IMG/VR virus record: IMGVR_UViG_3300042691_006837
Location: 1 to 61,674 of that record
DNA: 61,674 nt
Source of the DNA: a virus
Direction: 5' to 3' (one strand)
Below are positions 38,336 to 45,167 of the stretch, piece after piece. The translations under genes and the position numbers were made by a program. The notes below the pieces were generated by a model. It saw only the letters and a program-made list of their open reading frames with translations. It had not been told where the DNA came from and searched no databases. Positions within the stretch are counted from its first letter, which is position 1. Each line of letters starts with the position of its first letter.

Positions 38336-38846
38336 GAAAGAACATTCGGAAGATCTGCGTAAGTTCTTCTACAAGCACGGTTGGGAATATCGGGAGCAGT
38401 GGCCAACAAAAAGCGGTAAAGCTATCGACTTTTTAGTCAAGGCTCCCTACGATGGGGGCCACATATTCTTTGGCATTGAGTGCAAAAAGGATATGGACAA
38501 GACGACTAACGCTACGATTTTTGCCGATCATCTTGAGCAGGCAGCGGCGTATTCCAAAGACCTAAAGATGCCTGTGTTTCTTGGGCCAGTTTATTTTCCT
38601 GGTTCGCCACAATCTGCCTGCCTAGGTGGGCACCAACTAACTTCTGTAGCCGCATTGAATATTTTTGGTGGTCGGATGAATGTCGGCACTCTTATTTTTA
38701 GAACAGGGTTTGCTGAAATCGAACCGTATATTCTGTTGCGAGGTGACGTTTTCTGGGACACCACAGGATTTAACAAAGACCGTCTAACTTACGTCGTGAC
38801 GACAGGCTCAGCAAAAACAAGAGAACCGCTTAAAGTATGGAAATAA
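38088..38846 (+). CDS. PD-(D/E)XK-type nuclease-like protein
   Basis: Up to 252 residues. The nuclease-like core starts near residue 80: EDLRKFFYKHGWEYREQWP, then KAIDFLVKA (D) and IFFGIECKKDM (E-x-K), followed by HLEQAAAYSKDLKMPVFLGP. This is the D ... ExK layout of restriction-type or VRR-like nucleases. AAAGG 6 bases before the ATG at 38088 supports the early start, which would mean a 248-bp out-of-frame overlap with the HNH gene; the ATG at 38289 would give 185 residues but has no ribosome site. It overlaps the helicase gene by 10 bp. Confidence 0.75.
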   Translation: MKKTNERPENVPGTTWTNPVPTRTETVRPTPEKARILTTSSPYQREAQTPNRTFDLEQFRLTDHSLAMLTGRYAKTAPVKKSEKEHSEDLRKFFYKHGWEYREQWPTKSGKAIDFLVKAPYDGGHIFFGIECKKDMDKTTNATIFADHLEQAAAYSKDLKMPVFLGPVYFPGSPQSACLGGHQLTSVAALNIFGGRMNVGTLIFRTGFAEIEPYILLRGDVFWDTTGFNKDRLTYVVTTGSAKTREPLKVWK

Positions 38847-40393
38847 TTAACAATCAGGTGCTGGTCGTTCGCACCAAGTTCCCTAGTCGTATTACAGAGT
38901 CGATCAAGAAAAGCAAAGTAGTCCAAAAGAAGGGCGAGGTTAGCGAGGTTGCCGTTCACTGGGGGTTGAAAGAAGCCCAAGTACTAAGTACGTTGAACCT
39001 GAAGAAGGTGCCGTCGCCTATTGTGCGTGATTACAACTGGCCCGGAGTCTACCCCCCGATGTCGCACCAGAAAGACACGGCTTCGTTTTTTACTCTCCAC
39101 AAAAGAGCGTTCTGTTTTAACGAACAGGGGACGGGCAAGACGGCTGCTGCTATCTGGGCGGCTGATTATCTTATGACCCAGGGGCTAGTTCGGCGGGTTC
39201 TGATTATCTGCCCGTTGTCGATTATGCAAGCCTCATGGCAGTCAGACTTGTTCAAATGCGCAGTTCACCGGATGGTTAGTGTTGCGCACGGTACTCGAGA
39301 AAAGCGTAAAGCCTTGGTCAACAGTAACTCCGAGTTCGTCATCGTCAACTACGATGGGGTCGAGACGATTGCTGAAGATATTATCGCCGACGGCAGATTT
39401 GATCTGGTGATTGTGGACGAAGCCAACGCCTACAAAAATGTTACTACGAAGCGTTGGAAAACACTCCAAAAGATCTTAAAGCCTGAAACATGGCTATGGA
39501 TGATGACAGGAACCCCGGCTGCTCAGTCGCCAACAGATGCCTACGGTTTGGCCAAGATGTGTGTGCCCACTGCGGTGCCACGGTTCTTTGGGGCGTTCCG
39601 CGATATGGTCATGGTGAACCTAAGTCGGTTCAAGTGGATACCCAAGCCAAGTGCGCAACAGACGATCTTCAATGTACTGCAGCCTGCAATCCGCTTTACC
39701 AAGGATGAGTGTATTGACCTACCGGAGATTACCTACACCTACAGAAACGCACCGCTGACGCCGCAGCAAGATAAGTATTACAAGCAGCTCAAGAAAGATA
39801 TGCTGATGGTAGCGGCTGGCGAAGAGGTGTCCTCAGTTAATGCTGCGACAAATCTGACTAAACTACTCCAGATTTCAGGCGGCGCAGTCTACACCGACGC
39901 TGGCAACACTATTGAGTTTGATGTGAGCAATCGCTTGAACGTCGTGCAGGAAGTCATTGATGAGGCATCGCACAAAGTCCTGGTGTTTGTTCCCTTTACC
40001 CACACAATCACGCTGCTCAAAGAGTTCTTACAAAAGAATGGCATAGAATCAGATGTCATCAACGGTAGCGTACCTGTGACGAGGCGCACAGAAATCATCA
40101 AGCGGTTTCAGGAAGAAGCGAAGCCGAAAGTGTTGCTGATCCAACCGCAGGCTGCAGCGCATGGGATTACCCTAACTGCTGCGAACGTAATCATTTGGTA
40201 TGCTCCTGTGACTTCGATTGAGACTTATCTGCAAGCTAACGCACGCATTCACCGGCAAGGTCAGAAGAACCCGATGACAGTTGTTCACATCACCGGTAGT
40301 CCCGTCGAGACTAAGTTGTACTCCATGCTGCAAAACAAATTAGAAACCCACACGCAGCTAGTGGATTTGTATAAAAACGAAATTAGTTCTTGA
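38837..40393 (+). CDS. SNF2-type DNA helicase
   Basis: A 518-residue superfamily 2 ATPase. Motif I is NEQGTGKT (residues 95-102), motif II VDEANAYK (193-200, DEAN in place of DEAH), motif III MTGTPAAQ (223-230) and motif VI NARIHRQGQ in the C-terminal domain. Phage SNF2-like proteins remodel DNA or displace bound proteins during replication. It is next to nuclease genes, as is usual. The stop codon overlaps the -35 box of the next promoter. Confidence 0.92.
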   Translation: MEIINNQVLVVRTKFPSRITESIKKSKVVQKKGEVSEVAVHWGLKEAQVLSTLNLKKVPSPIVRDYNWPGVYPPMSHQKDTASFFTLHKRAFCFNEQGTGKTAAAIWAADYLMTQGLVRRVLIICPLSIMQASWQSDLFKCAVHRMVSVAHGTREKRKALVNSNSEFVIVNYDGVETIAEDIIADGRFDLVIVDEANAYKNVTTKRWKTLQKILKPETWLWMMTGTPAAQSPTDAYGLAKMCVPTAVPRFFGAFRDMVMVNLSRFKWIPKPSAQQTIFNVLQPAIRFTKDECIDLPEITYTYRNAPLTPQQDKYYKQLKKDMLMVAAGEEVSSVNAATNLTKLLQISGGAVYTDAGNTIEFDVSNRLNVVQEVIDEASHKVLVFVPFTHTITLLKEFLQKNGIESDVINGSVPVTRRTEIIKRFQEEAKPKVLLIQPQAAAHGITLTAANVIIWYAPVTSIETYLQANARIHRQGQKNPMTVVHITGSPVETKLYSMLQNKLETHTQLVDLYKNEISS

Positions 40394-40418
40394 CAAAGTA
40401 CAGTTGTGGTATTACTAT
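40390..40418 (+). promoter_or_regulatory. Sigma-70 promoter before the ssDNA-binding and primase block
   Basis: TTGACA (40390-40395), a 17-base spacer and TACTAT (40413-40418). The -35 box includes the stop codon of the helicase gene. It should drive the genes at 40462-41980 and perhaps the primase-helicase, with a leader of about 36 bases holding an AAGGAG ribosome site. Confidence 0.8.
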
Positions 40419-40461
40419 AAATCATCAGACGAAGATCTGAGATTAACCAGAAGGAGTTGTT

Positions 40462-40851
40462 ATGGAAGTGTCTGTAGACAAGCTCGTTTCTATTTACATT
40501 AAGATGCGCGATAAGCGCGACGAAGTTAAGCGTAAATTAGAAGCTGAGATGAATGACATCGAGGAGCAGATGAAGGTCGTCAGCAATCAAATCCTTGATG
40601 TATGCAAAGAGAACGGCGTCGATAGTTTCCGTACACCGTATGGAACTGCGTATCGTACTTTGAAGAGCCGCTTCTGGACTAATGACTGGGAGCAGTTTCA
40701 CAAGTTTATGCAGGAACATCAGGCTATGGAGTTGCTGGAACGCCGGATTCACCAAAGCAATATGAAGCAGTTTTTAGATGAAAACCCAGACTTGCACCCA
40801 GCAGGTCTGCAAATTGATCGTGAGTACGCAATAACCATTAGGAGAAAATGA
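40462..40851 (+). CDS. Coiled-coil replication-block protein
   Basis: A 129-residue protein. Residues 1-55 form a coiled coil (YIKMRDKRDEVKRKLEAEMN) and the C-terminal part reads SFRTPYGTAYRTLKSRFWTN, DWEQFHKFMQEHQAMELLE. Similar proteins lie before the following gene in other phages (Gp157-like pattern). Its role may be to help the ssDNA-binding or recombination protein. The stop overlaps the next ATG. Confidence 0.7.
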   Translation: MEVSVDKLVSIYIKMRDKRDEVKRKLEAEMNDIEEQMKVVSNQILDVCKENGVDSFRTPYGTAYRTLKSRFWTNDWEQFHKFMQEHQAMELLERRIHQSNMKQFLDENPDLHPAGLQIDREYAITIRRK

Positions 40852-41735
40852 TGTCAAATGAGATTAGTTTGTTTCAACAAGCAGTGCCCGACTACATCAA
40901 AGAAGCCGGGGTCGACGAGTTAACCAAAGCCCTAGGCGGTGGCGGTGGTCTGAAGCGGATCTCGATTCGCGGCAGCGTCTTCCGTATGATGGTCGGTGGC
41001 GAGGAGATTGCTAAGAACGAAAGCCGTTCGATGAACGTAGTCGTCGTAAACGGCACAAAGTATGTAGCCCGTAAATTCTATGCAGGAAAATATGTTCCCG
41101 GAGAATCAGCCCCACCAGACTGCTGGTCTAACGACGGTCTTACACCTGACGCCAGCATTGAGGCGCCACAGCATTCAAACTGTGAAAACTGCCCTCAAAA
41201 CATCAAGGGTTCAGGACAGGGCGATAGCCGTGCTTGCCGTTACGAAAAGCGCTTGGCAGTTGTCTTAGCCGACGACATCAAAGGCAGCGTGTATCAGTTG
41301 CTGCTGCCCTCAAAGTCTTACTTTGGCAAGGGCGATTTGGAGCACATGCCGTTTGAGCAATACGCCAAATACGTTTCTTCGCAGGGCTACAACATCAATA
41401 TGCTTGTGACGGAGATGAAGTTTGACTCCGATAGCGACAACCCCAAGCTGACGTTCAAACCTGTTGGGTTCCTGAATAAGGATCAGTGGGAAGTTGCTAA
41501 GACACAGGGCAACACGCCGGAAGCTAAGTCTGCAATTATGATGACTGCCGCCCATACCGATGCTAAGCCAAAAGCAATCGCTGCCCCCGCAGTCAAAGCC
41601 GAAGCCGTAGTAGAAGCACCTGCTGCTGAAGTTCCCGAGCCAACCAAGAAAACTACTAAGAAGTCTGCTGAAGAGCCGACTGCTAAGAAAGACTTGGCGT
41701 CGATCATGGGACAGTGGGCGACTGACGACGAGTGA
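40848..41735 (+). CDS. Candidate ssDNA-binding protein
   Basis: A 295-residue conserved phage protein. The main domain has LKRISIRGSVFRMMVGG, MNVVVVNGTKYVARKFYAG, CENCPQNIKGSGQGDSRACRY (possible zinc site) and LAVVLADDIKGSVYQLLLP. A long Ala/Pro/Lys-rich linker follows, and the end is acidic (GQWATDDE), as in gp2.5, gp32 and SSB proteins, where the acidic tail binds partner enzymes. The gene lies between helicase and primase-helicase genes. I infer an ssDNA-binding function; it is not proven. The second ATG (40851) has better ribosome-site spacing. Confidence 0.6.
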   Translation: MMSNEISLFQQAVPDYIKEAGVDELTKALGGGGGLKRISIRGSVFRMMVGGEEIAKNESRSMNVVVVNGTKYVARKFYAGKYVPGESAPPDCWSNDGLTPDASIEAPQHSNCENCPQNIKGSGQGDSRACRYEKRLAVVLADDIKGSVYQLLLPSKSYFGKGDLEHMPFEQYAKYVSSQGYNINMLVTEMKFDSDSDNPKLTFKPVGFLNKDQWEVAKTQGNTPEAKSAIMMTAAHTDAKPKAIAAPAVKAEAVVEAPAAEVPEPTKKTTKKSAEEPTAKKDLASIMGQWATDDE

Positions 41736-41737
41736 CC

Positions 41738-41980
41738 ATGGATAGTCGCGGTTACAGTTCTCGGATAATCAAGGCAAACAAAGAAGCCAGTACTAGCAAC
41801 CCCGGCGTTTTGCTGGGGAGGCTGTGCATTGCTAAAGAAATCCCAGTGTCTGACGTGTCTGAGTTTTTCGGCGTTAGTCGTATGACCATCTACAAGTGGT
41901 TCAAAGGACTAGAAATCCCGCGACGTAAGCAGATCACAAAGATTGAAGAAGTGTTAGCGAAGGCTAAGTTTTCCACATAA
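41738..41980 (+). CDS. Helix-turn-helix DNA-binding protein
   Basis: An 80-residue protein with a Cro/XRE-like helix-turn-helix: GVLLGRLCIAKEIPVSDVSEF, then FGVSRMTIYKWFKG (residues about 23-58). The C-terminal helix is basic. It is a plausible regulator of the promoters and dyad elements in this arm. Nothing nearby suggests lysogeny. Confidence 0.75.
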   Translation: MDSRGYSSRIIKANKEASTSNPGVLLGRLCIAKEIPVSDVSEFFGVSRMTIYKWFKGLEIPRRKQITKIEEVLAKAKFST

Positions 41981-41987
41981 GTTAAAC

Positions 41988-42059
41988 GGGCATCTAGTTC
42001 GACGGAACGAAAAGGGGTAGTACGCCGCAGCCCCCTGATGCCCATCCTTTTCTGCGGCG
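41988..42059 (+). ncRNA. Structured leader with pseudoknot-type stems
   Basis: The 91-base gap before the primase-helicase gene contains two perfect stems in interleaved order: GGGCATC (41988-41994), CGCCGCAG (42023-42030), GATGCCC (42037-42043), CTGCGGCG (42052-42059). First pairs with third and second with fourth, which is the order of an H-type pseudoknot. A small hairpin GTTC-GACG-GAAC (41997-42008) lies within the first loop. The second stem ends 4 bases before the AAGGGCGG site, so folding could control translation. No known riboswitch is recognised. Confidence 0.55.
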
Positions 42060-42071
42060 CAAGGGCGGCTA

Positions 42072-44900
42072 ATGGCAACAAAAGATCTACTGACAGCAGT
42101 GCTATCCCAAGAGGGGTGGTACTGCATTGTCGGTCTAAAGACGGGGAGTAAGCCAAGACAGACATTCCATGAGACATTGGAGTCCTGTGAGCAAGTAGTT
42201 GCTGACTTGGTAAAAGATCAATACAACGCATACTTTGCGTGCGCTAAGTACGAAACAAACGAAAACCGAACCAAAGCTAACGCTAAGTATTTCAAAGCGT
42301 TTTGGCTAGACATCGACTGCGGCGAGGGCAAAGACTACCCAGATCAGTCAACTGGGTTGCAGGCGCTTATTAAATTCTGTGAAACCATGAGTCTGCCTAA
42401 GCCGACCGTGGTTAACTCTGGGCGTGGTCTACATATCTACTGGCGGCTGAAAGAAACAATCGGTGCTAAAGAGTGGTTGCCTGTAGCCGAGCGGCTTAAG
42501 TATCTGTGTGATGAGTACGAGTTCCGCACGGATCCGTCACGCACTGCGGATGCCGCATCTATTCTGCGAGTGCCTGAGACTTTTAACTTTAAGGACGATC
42601 CACCAAATCCTGTGGCTATCATGGCCATGGGCAAAGAGGTCGACTACGAAGAGTTCAAGAACAAACTCGGCGTACTTATTGCACCGCCGGGCTTTGATAT
42701 TCCGAAGCAGCCCCTAAATGAACTGACCAAAGCTCTCGCCAACAACGAAGAGAATTGGTTTAAAGTCATTATCTCCAAGACAATCAAAGGGGAGGGATGT
42801 GCCCAGATTCACAAGATTGCCACTGAACAAGATACGGTTGGCTACGACTTGTGGCGTGCGGGGCTGTCTGTGGCTTGGGCGTGTGAAGACCGGGACGAAG
42901 CAATCCATAAAATCTCGGAAGGCCATCCTGACTACGATCCCCACGCGACGGTACGCAAAGCAAGAGATACCGGAGGCCCTCAGAAATGCGTTACGTTTGA
43001 AAAATGGAACCCAGGAGGATGCGATGGATGTCCGCACAAAGGCAAGATTGCAGGGCCGATTGCGCTTGGCAGAAAGATTCTACGTGCTAGTAACAAAGAT
43101 AACGTCGTTGAAGTACCGCAACAAGAACCTAGCGTACCGGCAGCCACTTTTGTAATCCCAGATTATCCGTTCCCTTACTTCAGGGGCAAGACCGGCGGCA
43201 TCTATCGCTCGAACGGTGACGGTGACGATCCGGATCTAGTCTACAACCACGATCTGTATGTAGTTAAGCGGATGCGAGACCCTGGCAAAGGTGAGGTTGC
43301 ATGGCTACGGTTTCACTTGCCAGTCGACGGCGTACGGGAGTTTGCACTGCCTGTAACAGACCTGATGACCAAAGAGCGGTTCCGTGAGCGGCTAGGGTTT
43401 CATGGTGTCGTAGCACCTCAGAAGCAGATGGACGGCATCATGGCGTATGCCATCAAATTTGTTAACGAGCTTCAATACAAACAACAACTGGAGATAATGA
43501 GGATGCAGTTCGGATGGGCAGACAAGAACAGTAAATTTATTGTGGGGGAGCAGGAGATCACTGCTGAAGGCACGCGGTACAGCCCCCCATCAAGCGTCAC
43601 ATCGGTGCTGTCAGAGTACATGCAGCCAGTCGGTACACTGGAGGAATGGAAAAAGATTGCTAACGTCTACAACCGAGTCGGCTTTGAGCCACATGCCTTT
43701 GGGTTCTTCACGGCTTTTGGTTCGCCACTGCTGACCCACCTGAAGCTGAAAGGTGCGGTAATCAACCTGATCAATACCCAGTCTGGTACGGGTAAAACGA
43801 CGGTAGCCAAGGTTATGCACTCAGTCTGGGGGCACCCGGATGAGCAAATGTTGATCTGGAAAGACACGATGAACATGAAACTAAACCGACTGGGGATCAT
43901 GAACAATCTCCCAGCAAGCTGCGACGAGGTAACGAAGCTAGAAGCCGACGATTTCTCTGACTTCTTATACGCCATATCACAAGGACGGGCGCGGGGCCGA
44001 CTGCAGTCCCAGGTCAACCAAGAGCGAATCAACAATTCCAAGTGGTCGCTGATCTGCGTCTGTACATCAAATGCGTCTTTCTACGACAAGCTGTCATCGC
44101 TCAAGGCTACCCCTGACGGCGAGATGATGCGCTTGATTGAGTATCAGATCCCAGAGACGCAGCTTATGGAGAAGTCTGAGGCCGACGAGATATACGGCAA
44201 GCTGGATGCAAACTACGGCCATGCAGGACGGGTGTACGCACAGTGGCTGGTCTCCAACCTCGAAGAAGCCATCGACATGGTTAAAGAGGTGCAGCTAGTC
44301 ATCGACAAGAAAGTGAAGTTTAGCGGGCGTGAGCGGTTCTGGTCTGGTGTAGCTGCATGCAACATCGCAGGTGCCATGATTGCTAAGAAGCTGGGTCTGA
44401 TTGACATCGACATCAAGCGGGTGTTTGAGTGGATGATCAAAGAGTTTTCGCAGATGCGCAAAGAGATCAAGCCGCCTTCAACTAACCACGCCAGCGTGAT
44501 CGGCGAGTTCTTAAACGAGTACCGGGGCAGCATCTTGGTTATCAACGACGCTACCGACAATCGTACGGGTTTATCCCAACTGCCGATTGTGGAACCCAAG
44601 TACGACTTGCTGGTCCGTATGGAGCCCGACACCAAGAAGTTATTCATTAGCACCAAGCAGTTACGACAGTTCTGCACCAAGAACCAAATCACCCTCAAGG
44701 ACGTCCTAACCGCTCTTGCCGCCGAAGGTATCTACGAAAAGACGGTCAAGAAGCGCATGGCAAAAGGCACTAAGATTGAGGGACTGCCCACGGATGCCTT
44801 TATGTTTGACTGCTCCAAGGGCGATTTCATTAACCCAGACGAATACGCTGAGGCGCTAAGACCAGCAGATGCGGATACACGGAGTCAGCTTTCAGATTGA
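42072..44900 (+). CDS. AEP primase - DUF927 helicase fusion
   Basis: A 942-residue replication protein. The N-terminal primase of the archaeo-eukaryotic type has D80-x-D82 in FWLDIDCG and H121 in SGRGLHIYW, with ASILRVPETFNF near residue 165. A possible zinc site (GGCDGCPHKG) lies around residue 315. The C-terminal half carries DUF927-like ATPase features: Walker A SGTGKTTVAKVM (about 571-582) and an acidic segment ASCDEVTK as a Walker B. It would prime and unwind DNA for the family A polymerase. Its start follows a structured leader. Confidence 0.88.
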   Translation: MATKDLLTAVLSQEGWYCIVGLKTGSKPRQTFHETLESCEQVVADLVKDQYNAYFACAKYETNENRTKANAKYFKAFWLDIDCGEGKDYPDQSTGLQALIKFCETMSLPKPTVVNSGRGLHIYWRLKETIGAKEWLPVAERLKYLCDEYEFRTDPSRTADAASILRVPETFNFKDDPPNPVAIMAMGKEVDYEEFKNKLGVLIAPPGFDIPKQPLNELTKALANNEENWFKVIISKTIKGEGCAQIHKIATEQDTVGYDLWRAGLSVAWACEDRDEAIHKISEGHPDYDPHATVRKARDTGGPQKCVTFEKWNPGGCDGCPHKGKIAGPIALGRKILRASNKDNVVEVPQQEPSVPAATFVIPDYPFPYFRGKTGGIYRSNGDGDDPDLVYNHDLYVVKRMRDPGKGEVAWLRFHLPVDGVREFALPVTDLMTKERFRERLGFHGVVAPQKQMDGIMAYAIKFVNELQYKQQLEIMRMQFGWADKNSKFIVGEQEITAEGTRYSPPSSVTSVLSEYMQPVGTLEEWKKIANVYNRVGFEPHAFGFFTAFGSPLLTHLKLKGAVINLINTQSGTGKTTVAKVMHSVWGHPDEQMLIWKDTMNMKLNRLGIMNNLPASCDEVTKLEADDFSDFLYAISQGRARGRLQSQVNQERINNSKWSLICVCTSNASFYDKLSSLKATPDGEMMRLIEYQIPETQLMEKSEADEIYGKLDANYGHAGRVYAQWLVSNLEEAIDMVKEVQLVIDKKVKFSGRERFWSGVAACNIAGAMIAKKLGLIDIDIKRVFEWMIKEFSQMRKEIKPPSTNHASVIGEFLNEYRGSILVINDATDNRTGLSQLPIVEPKYDLLVRMEPDTKKLFISTKQLRQFCTKNQITLKDVLTALAAEGIYEKTVKKRMAKGTKIEGLPTDAFMFDCSKGDFINPDEYAEALRPADADTRSQLSD

Positions 44901-45066
44901 TTGGTCCAAGTTCAAGCCCGGACGCACCTTCTTCATACCCTGTCTTGACCTAGAGGCAGCAAAAAACGAAGTGCGTCGGGCGACAAAAAGGCTACGCTAT
45001 ACGATAGAAATGCGTGGTGTCATTGAGAACGGCGTCCAAGGCTTGCGTGTGTGGAGACTTAGATAG
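44869..45066 (+). CDS. Last small gene of the rightward arm
   Basis: A 65-residue protein, MRIHGVSFQIDWSKFKPGRT then FFIPCLDLEAAKNEV and a basic end. The pattern 'IDW-x-KF-x-x-G-x-x-FF-x-PC' occurs in small phage proteins. It starts 32 bp inside the primase-helicase gene and is followed by the hairpins and terminator between the arms. Confidence 0.65.
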   Translation: MRIHGVSFQIDWSKFKPGRTFFIPCLDLEAAKNEVRRATKRLRYTIEMRGVIENGVQGLRVWRLR

Positions 45067-45079
45067 TAATATCCGCCTT

Positions 45080-45114
45080 GACAGCTCCTCCTCGCTGTCG
45101 TGTCTCATGGACAC
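45080..45114 (+). other. Two small hairpins before the convergent terminator
   Basis: GACAGC-N8-GCTGTC (45080-45099) and GTGTC-TCATG-GACAC (45100-45114) lie back to back after the last rightward gene. They may protect the 3' end of the message. The remainder of the 100-base gap holds only the terminator. Confidence 0.45.
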
Positions 45115-45141
45115 TCCTTTTCTGGTTATTGAACGACCTAA

Positions 45142-45167
45142 CCCCCGCCCAGTGCGGGGGTCTTTTT
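45142..45167 (+). terminator. Terminator between the converging arms
   Basis: CCCCCGC (45142-45148), CCAGT loop, GCGGGGG (45154-45160), then TCTTTTT. It is a good rho-independent terminator for the rightward arm, ending at the stop codon of the leftward 2,196-residue protein. In the leftward sense the same stem is followed by few Ts, so stopping there would be weaker. Confidence 0.9.

Noticed and set aside
41738-41980. Lysogeny repressor
   Set aside because: It has a Cro-like helix-turn-helix, but there is no integrase, attachment site or partner gene. It is better read as a regulator of lytic genes.
41988-42059. Known glutamine-type riboswitch
   Set aside because: GTTCGACGGAACG recalls part of the glnA/downstream-peptide motif, but the other conserved blocks are missing and the gene is a primase, not nitrogen metabolism.
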